In this document: positions 8,573-17,215 of the stretch, piece after piece
Layout of the letters: each line of letters opens with the position of its first letter
Numbering within the stretch: the first letter of the stretch is position 1
Assembly: GCF_001969365.1 (NCBI RefSeq)
Contig: NZ_CP019312.1
Span: 1,116,001 to 1,180,000, forward strand
Reading direction: 5' to 3'
Origin: Tateyamaria omphalii
GTDB lineage: Bacteria; Pseudomonadota; Alphaproteobacteria; Rhodobacterales; Rhodobacteraceae
Length of the DNA: 64,000 bases
The notes under the pieces: generated by a model
What the model saw: only the letters and a program-made list of their open reading frames with translations
Told to the model about the DNA's origin: nothing
Database searches by the model: none
Translations under genes and position numbers: made by a program

Positions 8573-10237
8573 TTACTCCGCTGCCACCTTGGTTTCGGGG
8601 TAGAGGGCCGCCTTGAACGGGGCGAGCCCCGTGCGGCGGTACGTGTCGATGAACTCTTCCTCGGGGCTGGTGCGCAGGTCGAGATAGGTGTCCACGATCC
8701 GTTCGATGGCAGGCACCACCTCGTCCGCCGAGAAGCCGGGCCCGACACGGTCGCCGACCTTGGCCTGTTCGGTGTGATCGCCGCCCAGGGTGATCTGGTA
8801 GTTTTCGACGCCAGCGCGGTCGAGGCCGAGGATCCCGATATGGCCGACATGGTGGTGCCCGCAGGCGTTGATACAGCCCGAGATCTTGATCTTAAGCGCG
8901 CCAATCTCGTGCTCGCGCTTCAGGTCATCGAAGGCCGTCGCAATCTCTTGCGCAATCGGGATCGACCGGGCCGTGGCCAGCGCGCAATAATCCATGCCGG
9001 GGCAGGCGATGATATCGCTGATCAGCCCGATATTGGCCGTTGCCAGCCCTTCGGCGCGTAGCGCGGAATAGATCGACGGCAGCGACGCCTTGTGCACATG
9101 CGGCAGGATCACGTTCTGCTCGTGACTGATGCGGATTTCGTCATAGCCGTAGGTTTCGGCCAGATCGGCGATCAGGCGCATCTGCGCGGCAGAGGCATCG
9201 CCGGGTGTGTCCCCGTGTTTTTTCAGGCTGATGGTCACGATGGCGTGGTCCGCATCGCGGTGCGGCGTCACGTTTGTGTCGGTCCAGGCGCGAAAGGCCG
9301 GGTAGGTTTCCAAAGCGCGGGCGTAGGGCGCGGTGTCCGCCTGCACAAAAGCGGGCGGGGCAAAATGGCCCTCGATCTCGCGCAGCATCTGCACGTCCAC
9401 GCCCGAAAAGGTCTTGCGCGTCTCGACAAACCGTTCTTCGACCAGACGGCGGATTTCGTCGATACCATGCTCGTGCACCGTGATCTTGATCCGCGCCTTG
9501 TACTTGTTGTCGCGCCGCCCGATCTGGTTCCAGACGGACACGATGGCCTCAAGGTAGGGCAGCAGGTCCGCTTCCGGCAGGAAGTCGGTAATGACCTTGC
9601 CGATCATCGGTGTACGACCCAGGCCGCCGCCAACGATAATTTCATAGCCACGCGCGCCATCCCGCTCGACCATACGGATGCCGATGTCATGCGCGCGTGT
9701 CACGGCGCGGTCATTGGGGGAACCGGTGATCGCGATCTTGAACTTGCGCGGCATGAACTGGAACTCAGGGTGGTCGGTGGACCACTGGCGCATCAACTCG
9801 GCCACCGGGCGGGGGTCCGCAATCTCGTCCGCCGCAGCCCCTGCGAAGTGATCGGCAGTCACGTTCCGGATCGTGTTGCCGGAGGTCTGGATGGCGTGCA
9901 TGCCCACCTCGGCCAGCGCGTCCAGCATATCGGGCACGTCCTTCAGCTCGGGCCAGTTGTACTGGATGTTCTGGCGCGTGGTGAAGTGGCCATAGCCCTT
10001 GTCCCACCGCTCCGCAATCTCGGCCAGCTTGCGCATCTTGGCGGCGTTCAGCGTGCCATAGGGGATCGCCACGCGTAGCATATAGGCGTGCCGTTGCAGA
10101 TACAGACCGTTCATCAGGCGCAGCGGCTTGAACTCGTCCTCGGTCAGCGCACCGGAAATGCGGCGTTCGACCTGGGCGCGGAACTGGGCGTTGCGTTCAG
10201 CCAGAAAGGCGGTGTCGAACTCGGAATAGCTGTACAT
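8573..10237 (-). CDS. cysI: Siroheme/4Fe-4S sulfite (nitrite/sulfite) reductase
   Basis: A 554-residue sulfite reductase hemoprotein that reduces sulfite to sulfide with six electrons. The tandem ferredoxin-like and siroheme domains are complete. Cluster and siroheme ligands are visible as ACPGMDYC and SGCINACGHHHVGHIG. GHFTTRQNIQ and the RxxR-type residues fit anion binding. In this group electrons come from ferredoxin rather than CysJ. Its ATG touches the stop of the DUF2849 gene, and nearby cysG provides siroheme. Nitrite as an additional substrate cannot be excluded. Confidence 0.93.
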   Translation of the reverse strand: MYSYSEFDTAFLAERNAQFRAQVERRISGALTEDEFKPLRLMNGLYLQRHAYMLRVAIPYGTLNAAKMRKLAEIAERWDKGYGHFTTRQNIQYNWPELKDVPDMLDALAEVGMHAIQTSGNTIRNVTADHFAGAAADEIADPRPVAELMRQWSTDHPEFQFMPRKFKIAITGSPNDRAVTRAHDIGIRMVERDGARGYEIIVGGGLGRTPMIGKVITDFLPEADLLPYLEAIVSVWNQIGRRDNKYKARIKITVHEHGIDEIRRLVEERFVETRKTFSGVDVQMLREIEGHFAPPAFVQADTAPYARALETYPAFRAWTDTNVTPHRDADHAIVTISLKKHGDTPGDASAAQMRLIADLAETYGYDEIRISHEQNVILPHVHKASLPSIYSALRAEGLATANIGLISDIIACPGMDYCALATARSIPIAQEIATAFDDLKREHEIGALKIKISGCINACGHHHVGHIGILGLDRAGVENYQITLGGDHTEQAKVGDRVGPGFSADEVVPAIERIVDTYLDLRTSPEEEFIDTYRRTGLAPFKAALYPETKVAAE

Positions 10238-10539
10238 CAGGACAACTCCACTTGCTTGCCATGGGCGTAGTTGCTGGGGCCGGTCGCCCGGAACTCTTCG
10301 CGGAAATGGGTGGGGACGGGCACGCCATCCTCGACGGCCACATCGGCCAGATAGGCGCCCACGACCTCATCAACCTGCTGAGAAGCCTCGATCAGGCGCA
10401 GATCGGCGTCGGCCTCATCGGTCAGCACCTCCGCCTCTTCCAGCTTGCGGCTCCAGCCATCGGCGGTCTGGTAGATGACGTCGCCCGCCAGCAGATGGTT
10501 GGCGGTGACAACTTTGGGGGTAAAGGCTTTGGGCATCAC
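10237..10539 (-). CDS. DUF2849 family protein of the sulfite reduction operon
   Basis: A 100-residue protein of the DUF2849 family (VTANHLLAGDVIYQTADGWSRKLEEAEVLTDEADAD). The family travels with cysI in alphaproteobacteria; its function is unknown. It is small, acidic and soluble, with no metal motif. It overlaps cysG at its start and cysI at its end, so the three proteins are likely made in fixed ratio. Confidence 0.85.
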   Translation of the reverse strand: MMPKAFTPKVVTANHLLAGDVIYQTADGWSRKLEEAEVLTDEADADLRLIEASQQVDEVVGAYLADVAVEDGVPVPTHFREEFRATGPSNYAHGKQVELS

Positions 10540-11951
10540 TGTGCCTCCTGCATTTGTTCGGGCGCTCGGGGCAAGGGAATTTCGGGAATGGCGGCAAGGG
10601 CTGCACGCGGGGCAAGGCCGATGAAGGTGAGGGCAGGGCCGCCCAGACCGGCCTCCGTCAGCGTCGGCTCCATCTCGGCCACGGTGGTGGACAGGACCTG
10701 TTGGTCGGCACGACTGGCGTTTTCGACAAAGGTCACGGGCGTCTCGGGATCAATCCCGTGCATCATCAGGCGCCCTTGGATGAAACGGGCTGACTTCTTG
10801 CCCATATAGATCGCTGCTACCTCACCGGGTTGGGCCAGCGCCTTCCAATCGTGATCGGCAAAGCCACGCGTGTCATGGCCGGTCAGGAACCTGACAGAGG
10901 AATTGCGACCCCGCCGGGTCAAGGATTGCCCGATGGAGGCCACAGCGGCAGACGCGGCAGTGATGCCCGGCACGATGTGGTAGTCCACACCGGCGGCGGT
11001 CACGGCCTCGATTTCCTCGTCCAGACGGCCAAAGACAGTGGCGTCGCCAGATTTCAAGCGCACGACCTGTGCCCCCGTCAGCCCATGTTCGACGATCAAC
11101 TCGTTGATGGTCTCTTGCGGTGTGGAGGGGCCGAACGCCTCCTTGCCCACGTCGATCATGGTCGCTTCGCGGCGGGCAAGTTCCAGGATTTCCTTGGAAA
11201 TAAGGCGATCGTAGATCACCACATCCGCCTCATCCAGCGCCTTGCGGGCCTTCAGCGTCAGCAGCTCCGGATCACCCGGACCTGCGCCAACAAAGGCGAC
11301 ATGACCCTTGCGCGCGTCCTTCATCAGGTGATCGGCGAGCAGATCATCCAGAGCGGGCTGCACAGCCTCTTCGCCTGTGCTCATCGCCTTGGGACCGGCA
11401 TTGAAGTAATAGTCGCGCCAGAAGTCGCGGCGCGGACGGCCAAAGGGCAGGGCGTCGGCGGCCTTGCGGAAGGCCTTGCCGATGCGGGCCAGGGTGCCCA
11501 GCGACGTGGGCAGGCGTTCTTCCAGATCGGCCTTGATGGCGCGGGCCAGCACGGGGGCCGCGCCCTCGGTGCCGATTGCGACGGTCACCGGGTCGCGGTC
11601 CACGATGGCGGGGGTGATGAACTGGCTGTCGGCCAGGTTGTCGACGATGTTCACCAGCGCCCCGTCCGCATGGGCGATAGCAGCGGTGCGTTTGTCTTCA
11701 GCAGCGTCCTCATCAGCGGCATAGAACAGCGCCGCGCACATCGCATCGCCCGGCTCGATTGCGCGGTCAATCAGGCGGAGCTTGCCGTCCTTGGCCCATG
11801 TCTTGATCTGATCATCCGCGTCGGGCGCAAAGACGGTGATATGCGCCGTGGTCTTCATCAGCAGGCGCAACTTGGCCAGTGCGGCATCGCCGCCACCCGA
11901 CAGCACGATCCGGCGACCCGCCGTGTTCAGGAAGATGGGAAAATGGTTCAT
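10536..11951 (-). CDS. cysG: Siroheme synthase (dehydrogenase/ferrochelatase plus uroporphyrinogen-III methyltransferase)
   Basis: A 471-residue bifunctional CysG. Residues 1 to about 200 are the NAD-dependent precorrin-2 dehydrogenase/ferrochelatase domain (VLSGGGDAALAKLRLL). Residues from about 215 are SUMT: VGAGPGDPELLTLKA, VIYDRL, VRLKSGDATVFGR and VPGITAASAAVA. It turns uroporphyrinogen III into siroheme for CysI. It is the first gene of the minus-strand operon and faces lrp across a 140-bp gap. Confidence 0.94.
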   Translation of the reverse strand: MNHFPIFLNTAGRRIVLSGGGDAALAKLRLLMKTTAHITVFAPDADDQIKTWAKDGKLRLIDRAIEPGDAMCAALFYAADEDAAEDKRTAAIAHADGALVNIVDNLADSQFITPAIVDRDPVTVAIGTEGAAPVLARAIKADLEERLPTSLGTLARIGKAFRKAADALPFGRPRRDFWRDYYFNAGPKAMSTGEEAVQPALDDLLADHLMKDARKGHVAFVGAGPGDPELLTLKARKALDEADVVIYDRLISKEILELARREATMIDVGKEAFGPSTPQETINELIVEHGLTGAQVVRLKSGDATVFGRLDEEIEAVTAAGVDYHIVPGITAASAAVASIGQSLTRRGRNSSVRFLTGHDTRGFADHDWKALAQPGEVAAIYMGKKSARFIQGRLMMHGIDPETPVTFVENASRADQQVLSTTVAEMEPTLTEAGLGGPALTFIGLAPRAALAAIPEIPLPRAPEQMQEAQ

Positions 11952-11985
11952 CTTGGCCTCGTTCCGCGAAAACTGACCCTCAATA

Positions 11986-12000
11986 TAGGAAAATTTCCCG
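11986..12000. promoter_or_regulatory. Lrp-like operator between cysG and lrp
   Basis: TAGGAAAATTTCCCG contains the inverted repeat GGAAA-A-TTTCC. By eye 11 of 15 positions fit the E. coli Lrp consensus YAGHAWATTWTDCTR. It lies in the shared divergent promoter region, 35 bp from the cysG start, so the adjacent Lrp protein may control both directions. Confidence 0.5.
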
Positions 12001-12091
12001 GTTTGGCGCTAGACATCGGCGCAGATAAGGATGATTGTTCTCTCTGCTTGCAGGTGCAGAACGCCTGTTTCCCGAATTGGAGCCCTTTGGA

Positions 12092-12559
12092 ATGTCTGTT
12101 CGCATCGACGACGTGGATCGCAAAATTCTGGCCGAGTTGCAGCGCGACGCCAGCCAGTCACTCGACGATATCGCCAAGGCCGTGGGCTCATCGAAGACGC
12201 CCGTATGGAACCGGATTCGCAAGCTGCGCGAAGCCGGAGTGGTGGGTCAGCAGACCGTGGTTCTGGATGCCGAGGCGCTGGGGTTCGAGGCGTGTTTCTT
12301 CGTCCTCATCCGCACGTCCGAACACGAAGCCGACTGGCAAGCCAAGTTCCTGCAAGCCTTGCGCGACCGCCCCGAGGTGCAGGAAGCGCACCGGTTGGCT
12401 GGCGACATCGACTATATTCTCAAAGTGCGCGTGAAAAATGCCCGCGCCTATGACGCGTTCTACCAGGCCCTGATTTCCGAGGTGCGCGTGCACAACGTCA
12501 CGGCCCTCTTGTCGATGGAAGAGATCAAGTCCACCACGATGCTTCCCCTGGAGACGTGA
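12092..12559 (+). CDS. Lrp/AsnC family transcriptional regulator
   Basis: A 155-residue Lrp-type regulator. An N-terminal winged helix (DVDRKILAELQRDASQSLDDIAKAVGSSKTPVWNRIRKLREAGVV) is followed by a RAM ligand-binding and oligomerisation domain with the LAGDIDYILKVRV motif. The ATG at 12092 follows TTGGAG. It is divergent from the cys operon; control of that operon, perhaps by cysteine or another amino acid, is inferred from position and the box between them. Confidence 0.88.
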   Translation: MSVRIDDVDRKILAELQRDASQSLDDIAKAVGSSKTPVWNRIRKLREAGVVGQQTVVLDAEALGFEACFFVLIRTSEHEADWQAKFLQALRDRPEVQEAHRLAGDIDYILKVRVKNARAYDAFYQALISEVRVHNVTALLSMEEIKSTTMLPLET

Positions 12560-12665
12560 CCAAATTGCGCGCTGCCGCGCATTCCATATACAGCAAGTGG
12601 TAAGGCGACGCTTTGCTTTTGGGGTATGTGCCGGTTGATCGGTTTGGGATGTCTGCTGAGAGGTC

Positions 12666-12690
12666 GTTTAGGGCGCAATGCGTCCTAAAC
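12666..12690. terminator. Stem-loop downstream of lrp
   Basis: GTTTAGGGCGC pairs with GCGTCCTAAAC around AAT (11 pairs with one G-U). There is no T run, so it is a weak terminator candidate or a protein site. It lies about 110 bp after lrp. Confidence 0.45.
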
Positions 12691-12724
12691 AGACCCGTTC
12701 GAGGGTGATGCGAGTCGCGCCCGC

Positions 12725-12770
12725 GTCAAGGACAAGCGGCGCAAGGCGCCGTCGCTGCGCGATCCTTGAC
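12725..12770. repeat. Long palindrome downstream of the P450 gene
   Basis: GTCAAGGA at 12725-12732 pairs with TCCTTGAC at 12763-12770, and inside them GGCGC (12738-12742) pairs with GCGCC (12746-12750). The nested structure resembles a dispersed palindromic element; I see no second copy in the window. It could end transcription of lrp and the P450 gene. Confidence 0.5.
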
Positions 12771-12781
12771 CCGGTCCCGAC

Positions 12782-13945
12782 TCACGTCGCCGAGACGATC
12801 AGCCGATCGAGTTTGTGGAAGTGGTAGCTGTCGGCGTATTCGGGCGTTTCCGCGATCCTGAGGTCTGGCATTGCGTCAAACAGCATCGGCAGCGCGATCT
12901 GCATCTCAAGCCGCGCAAGCGGCGCGCCCACGCAAAAATGCAGACCCCCGCCAAACGCGACATGCGGGTTCTTCACGCGCGCCGGATCGAACCGGTCAGG
13001 CCGGTCGAACGCCGCCGGATCACGCCCCGCGGCCCCCAGCATCAGCGCAATCTCATCGCCGGGGCCCAGTGAATGACCACCCACATCAATCGGTTCATAA
13101 ACGTGGCGTGTGAACATATGCAGCGGCGGGTCGTAGCGCAGCACCTCCTCAATGCACCGCTCGGGATGCGCCAGCGCCTCTTGCGCTCCGTGCTCCACCA
13201 ACGCCTTCACCGCATTGCCCAGGGAATGAACCGTCGCCTCGTGCCCGGCATTCAGCAGCAGCACGCACGTCCCGATCATCTCTTCCCGGCTCAGGGTCTC
13301 GCCCCCATCCTCCGCAGCAATCAACTCGGTGATCAGGTCATCGCGCGGATCACCCCGCCGCTCCTCGATATACCCGCGCAAGAAGGCCGAGAACTCCCCC
13401 GCCGCCGCATTCGCCGCGTCCTCAATCGCCCGGTCACGCCCCGCCTGATACATCGCGACCATCGCCGCCGACCAGCGCAGAAGGTCCGGCCCCATCTCCT
13501 CCGGCACGCCCAACAGCCGCGCAATCACCCGCACCGGCACCAGCTGGCAATAGGTCGGGATCAGGTCAAACGGCCCCTCCGGTAACCCGGCAATCAACTC
13601 AGCGCATATGTCACGAATATCCCCCTCCAGCCCGGCAATCCGGCGCGAGGTGAAGGCATGCAGCACCAACCGACGCAGCCGGGTATGCTCCGGCGGCTCC
13701 AACTCCAAAAGCGAATAGCGCTCAACCGCATCGAAGTCCGCCAGATGCGGGGCCGCCGCCCCACGCCCCGGCACGGCCCGTCCCAACTGCTTGTCGCGCA
13801 ACAGCGCATGCACCGTCGCGTGATCAAAGGCGGCGTGCATCCCGTAGTCCTGCCAATAATGCACCGGCCCCTCGTCCCGCGCGCGGTCGTAAAACGGATA
13901 CGGGTCCTGGACAAAGGCAGGATCATGGGGCGACTGGATCAACAT
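12782..13945 (-). CDS. Cytochrome P450
   Basis: A 387-residue soluble bacterial P450. The I-helix reads LLNAGHEATVHS (usual AG-x-ET with Ala-Thr after the Glu), the ExxR motif is EEVLRYDPP, and the haem loop is FGGGLHFCVGAPLAR with the thiolate cysteine. The start at 13945 gives the normal length; the open frame continues upstream across dctB, which is a shadow. No ferredoxin or reductase gene adjoins it, so its redox partner and substrate are unknown. It is divergent from dctB with 66 bp between. Confidence 0.92.
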   Translation of the reverse strand: MLIQSPHDPAFVQDPYPFYDRARDEGPVHYWQDYGMHAAFDHATVHALLRDKQLGRAVPGRGAAAPHLADFDAVERYSLLELEPPEHTRLRRLVLHAFTSRRIAGLEGDIRDICAELIAGLPEGPFDLIPTYCQLVPVRVIARLLGVPEEMGPDLLRWSAAMVAMYQAGRDRAIEDAANAAAGEFSAFLRGYIEERRGDPRDDLITELIAAEDGGETLSREEMIGTCVLLLNAGHEATVHSLGNAVKALVEHGAQEALAHPERCIEEVLRYDPPLHMFTRHVYEPIDVGGHSLGPGDEIALMLGAAGRDPAAFDRPDRFDPARVKNPHVAFGGGLHFCVGAPLARLEMQIALPMLFDAMPDLRIAETPEYADSYHFHKLDRLIVSAT

Positions 13946-14011
13946 GCGGCAACATCTCTCAACCCCCGGACTGCTTGGCAAGGGCCAACGCCCAAGGCTA
14001 GGGTGCGCGCC

Positions 14012-15745
14012 ATGTCGAACGGATATGTCAGACGGATCAGCGTGGTGCTGGGCTTCATTGCCCTCGTTGCCGCCGCATCCGCGGGCGTCTGGCGCTACGG
14101 CTACTTCCAGGCGCTCGACCAACTGGCCCGCCAAGGGCAATCGGACCTCGCGCTTGCCTCCGACCGGCTCACGGGGCAACTTCAACGCTACCGCGAACTC
14201 GCTGTCCTTGTCGCCGACCACCCGCGCGTCAGCGCAGCCCTCGCTGGCGAAGACATCACCCAAGCCGAAGCGCTGTTCCTCGATATCGCAGACAAGACAG
14301 CAGCACAGGACATCCGCTTGACAGACGCAGATGGCCTCATCCTCGCCGCCGCGCGCCCCGATGTGCCCAGCCTTGACGCAAGCGCTCTGGTCAAACGCGC
14401 GGCCCAAGGCGCGCTCGGCTGGGGCAACGGGCGCACCGCCCAAGGCACGCGTGTCTTTGCCTACGCCGCCCCCGTCTTCAACAACCGCTCAAACGTGATC
14501 GGCACGGTCGTCGTCACCGTCGACCTTGCAGGCATCGAATGGGACTGGGTCGGCTCCAACCCCGCCGTCTTCTTCACCGACGCACGCGACCGCGTCTTTA
14601 TCACCAACCGCTCCGAAATCGTCTACTGGCAACGCTCCGAAACGGGCGCGGAACTCAAGCCCACAGACGGCCCGGCACTGCCCTTCGACAGCTACGAACT
14701 GGGCCGGCATGAGGTCTGGCAACTGGGCTGGGGGCCATACCTGCCGCAAAACGCACTGCACCTCGTTCGGCCCCTCCCGGTCATCGGCATGACGGGCGAA
14801 GCACTCGTGGACGTCGCCCCCGCCCGCCGCCTCGCCACCCTGCAAGCCGCTGCCGTCGCGGGCCTCTGCCTCGCCTTCGGCGCGCTCCTCTTCCTCGCCA
14901 CCGAACGCCGCCGCACATTGGCGGAGGCAAACGCCCAGCTTGAGGCGCGGGTGACCGAACGCACCGCCGAACTGTCGCACACCAACGCAAGGCTCCGGCG
15001 CGAGGCCGAGGAACGCGAGGAAGCGCAAGCCGCCCTCGCACGCGCCCAGGCCGACCTTGTCCAGGCGGGCAAACTCAGCGCTTTGGGTCAGATGAGCGCG
15101 GGCCTCAGCCACGAACTCAACCAGCCCCTTATGGCGATCCAGACCTATGCCGACAACGCCCAGGCCTTCCTCGACCGTGGCAAACCTGACCGCACGCAGG
15201 ACAACCTTGGCCGCATCGCCGACATGGCCCGCCGCATGGGCCGCATCATCAAGAACCTGCGCGCCTTTTCGCGACAGGAAAGCGAACCGGCGGTCCGCGT
15301 AGACCTTGCCCACGTCGTGCGCAGCGCCGTGGAACTCACCGCGCCACGCATCCGAAACGAAGACGTCACGCTTCACCTCGACACACCCGACACGCCCATC
15401 TGGGTCTCGGGCGGCGAAGTGCGTCTGGGCCAGGTCTTCGTCAACCTGATCTCGAACGCCATCGACGCGATGGCGGGGCAGGACACCCGGACACTCACCA
15501 TCATGGTCGACACCGCCTCCGTCACCATCGCCGACACCGGCCCCGGCATCGAAACGCCCGACCGCGTGTTCGACCCGTTTTACTCCACGAAAGAGGTCGG
15601 CGCGTCCGAAGGGATGGGGCTGGGCCTGTCAATCTCCTACGGCATCATCCAAAGCTTTGGCGGCGAAATTCACGGGTCCAACGGCCCAGACGGCGCCGTA
15701 TTCACCGTCACCCTGCAACCCTGGACGCAAGAGGCCGCCGCATGA
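14012..15745 (+). CDS. dctB: C4-dicarboxylate sensor histidine kinase DctB
   Basis: A 577-residue membrane kinase. A transmembrane helix near residues 10-27 is followed by a large periplasmic PDC-type sensor region, a second helix (AAAVAGLCLAFGALLFLA), a coiled coil, and the kinase. The H box HELNQPLMAIQ carries His367; the N box is NLISNAIDAM, G1 is IADTGPGIE and G2 is GMGLGLSIS. It would sense dicarboxylates outside the inner membrane and phosphorylate DctD. Its TGA overlaps the dctD ATG. Confidence 0.9.
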   Translation: MSNGYVRRISVVLGFIALVAAASAGVWRYGYFQALDQLARQGQSDLALASDRLTGQLQRYRELAVLVADHPRVSAALAGEDITQAEALFLDIADKTAAQDIRLTDADGLILAAARPDVPSLDASALVKRAAQGALGWGNGRTAQGTRVFAYAAPVFNNRSNVIGTVVVTVDLAGIEWDWVGSNPAVFFTDARDRVFITNRSEIVYWQRSETGAELKPTDGPALPFDSYELGRHEVWQLGWGPYLPQNALHLVRPLPVIGMTGEALVDVAPARRLATLQAAAVAGLCLAFGALLFLATERRRTLAEANAQLEARVTERTAELSHTNARLRREAEEREEAQAALARAQADLVQAGKLSALGQMSAGLSHELNQPLMAIQTYADNAQAFLDRGKPDRTQDNLGRIADMARRMGRIIKNLRAFSRQESEPAVRVDLAHVVRSAVELTAPRIRNEDVTLHLDTPDTPIWVSGGEVRLGQVFVNLISNAIDAMAGQDTRTLTIMVDTASVTIADTGPGIETPDRVFDPFYSTKEVGASEGMGLGLSISYGIIQSFGGEIHGSNGPDGAVFTVTLQPWTQEAAA

Positions 15746-16971
15746 CCACCCACGTTCTGTTGGTCGATGACGACGCCGCCGTGCGCGACGCGCTGTCCCA
15801 AACGCTGGAACTGGCGGACCTGACACCGATCCCTGCGGCGTCCTTCGTGGTGGCCAAGGACCACATCGCCTCCGACTTCGACGGCGTGATCCTGTCCGAC
15901 ATCCGCATGCCGGGCCGCGATGGCTTCCACCTTCTGGCCCACACCCGCAAGATCGACGCCGACCTGCCTGTGATCCTGCTCACGGGCGAGGGTGACATCC
16001 CGATGGCCGTCCAGGCCATGCGCGACGGCGCCTTTGGGTTCCTCGAAAAACCATGTGCGCCCAGTGAGTTGCTGGCCGTACTTGAACGCGCTTTGAAAAC
16101 CCGTGCGCTGGTTCTCGAAAATCGTCGCCTGCGCCAATTGGTCGAAAGCGGCGATCCTGCTGCTCGGATGCTTTTCGGCGAATCCGAACTTGCCGAAGGC
16201 TTGCGCGACCGCGTGCGCCTGCTGGCCCCTTTGGAAACCGAAGTGCTGGTGACAGGTGCCCCCGGCTGCGGCATCTCAAAAGTAGCCGAGGTCATCCACC
16301 TCTCTTCGCTCCGCTCCAAAGCCCCCTTCGTCAAACGCGCCGCCGCCGATCTGCGTCCGAATGCGCTGGCCGAGGCGATGGACACCGCCAAGGGCGGCAG
16401 CCTGTTCCTTGATGAAATCACCCAGCTTCCGCACGCCAGCCAGCTTGCGCTGCTCGAAGCACTCGAGGCGGGCAAGGACCCTCGCCTCATCGCGGGCAGC
16501 ACGCGTGATCTGGGCGCCGCAGTGGAAGAGGGCGCGCTGAACGCCGATCTCTACTACAAGATCGAGATGTTCCCGATCCGCATCCCCAGCTTGCGCGAAC
16601 GGCCCGAGGATATCCCCATCCTCTTCCGCCACTACGTGGCCCAAGCCGCAGAACAGGCGGGGCTAATCGCCCCTGAACTGGCCCCCGACCACATGGCAGC
16701 GCTCATGTCGCAGGACTGGCCCGGCAATGCGCGTTCGCTGATGAGCGCCGCCATGCGCTTTGTGCTGGGCATGCCCGAGGATGCGTCCAAGGCCGTTGAT
16801 CTCGGCCTGTCCGAACAGATGGCCCGCGTCGAACGGTCTTTGCTTGTCGCAGCCCTTGGCCGCCAGAATGGTCACGCCTCCGCCGCTGCGGAGGCCCTGA
16901 GGCTGCCGCGCAAGACCTTCTACGACAAGCTCAAGAAATACGGGATTCGGGCCGAGGATTACCGGCGCTAA
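15742..16971 (+). CDS. dctD: DctD-like response regulator with degenerate AAA+ domain
   Basis: A 409-residue NtrC-family regulator. Receiver residues D53 and K103 are intact. The AAA+ domain is abnormal: the Walker A loop reads GAPGCGISK at about residues 172-180 with isoleucine where the ATP-binding lysine should be. About 40 residues carrying the ESELFGH and GAFTGA motifs needed to contact sigma-54 are absent. The Walker B (LFLDE, 221-225) remains. A Fis-type helix-turn-helix ends the protein (ASAAAEALRLPRKTFYDKL). R. capsulatus NtrC is a known family member without GAFTGA that works with the housekeeping sigma factor. The same mode is inferred here. Twin palindromes upstream of dctP are its likely sites. 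Confidence 0.87.
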   Translation: MTTHVLLVDDDAAVRDALSQTLELADLTPIPAASFVVAKDHIASDFDGVILSDIRMPGRDGFHLLAHTRKIDADLPVILLTGEGDIPMAVQAMRDGAFGFLEKPCAPSELLAVLERALKTRALVLENRRLRQLVESGDPAARMLFGESELAEGLRDRVRLLAPLETEVLVTGAPGCGISKVAEVIHLSSLRSKAPFVKRAAADLRPNALAEAMDTAKGGSLFLDEITQLPHASQLALLEALEAGKDPRLIAGSTRDLGAAVEEGALNADLYYKIEMFPIRIPSLRERPEDIPILFRHYVAQAAEQAGLIAPELAPDHMAALMSQDWPGNARSLMSAAMRFVLGMPEDASKAVDLGLSEQMARVERSLLVAALGRQNGHASAAAEALRLPRKTFYDKLKKYGIRAEDYRR

Positions 16972-16997
16972 CACTGTGCGGAAATCCGCACAGTGTT
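16970..16997. promoter_or_regulatory. Palindromic operator 1 upstream of dctP
   Basis: A 28-bp palindrome with perfect 13-bp arms around AA; its core is GTGCGGA-AA-TCCGCAC at 16976-16991. It starts at the dctD stop codon. The identical core recurs 32 bp downstream, three helical turns away, on the same face of DNA. A DctD binding site is the simplest explanation; the extended first copy may also fold as a terminator for dctBD. Confidence 0.75.
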
Positions 16998-17007
16998 GCG
17001 TGGGGTG

Positions 17008-17023
17008 GTGCGGAAATCCGCAC
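17008..17023. promoter_or_regulatory. Palindromic operator 2 upstream of dctP
   Basis: An identical copy of the core GTGCGGA-AA-TCCGCAC, without the longer flanking arms of copy 1. It lies about 190 bp upstream of dctP, a typical distance for an NtrC-type upstream activating sequence. I could not find a TGGCAC-N5-TTGCA sigma-54 promoter between here and dctP. Confidence 0.75.
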
Positions 17024-17163
17024 ATGCATGCGTCGCGCAACACCTGATAGACTTTAATTTCATCAAGCAAAGCATTGTATTTAATTCAGAATATAAGGTG
17101 AAAGAAACGTCAACAAAAAGAACACGTGTACCCCACCGTACGCTCTGCTTTTCTGTAAGTCGC

Positions 17164-17179
17164 TGTCCCCGCGGGGACA
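17164..17179. promoter_or_regulatory. Perfect 16-bp palindrome in the dctP leader
   Basis: TGTCCCCGCGGGGACA sits 36 bp before the dctP start, in otherwise AT-rich DNA. It could be a second regulator's operator or a 5' mRNA hairpin. Confidence 0.45.
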
Positions 17180-17215
17180 CGTCAGAACAACACGATCTCT
17201 GGGAGGAGACAGACC

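Noticed and set aside
12782..14443. Open frame of 553 residues on the minus strand as one protein
   Set aside because: Only the part from 13945 is a P450; the rest lies antisense to dctB, which has full kinase motifs.
17024..17215. Sigma-54 promoter for dctP
   Set aside because: No TGGCAC-N5-TTGCA-like sequence with the invariant GG and GC could be found.
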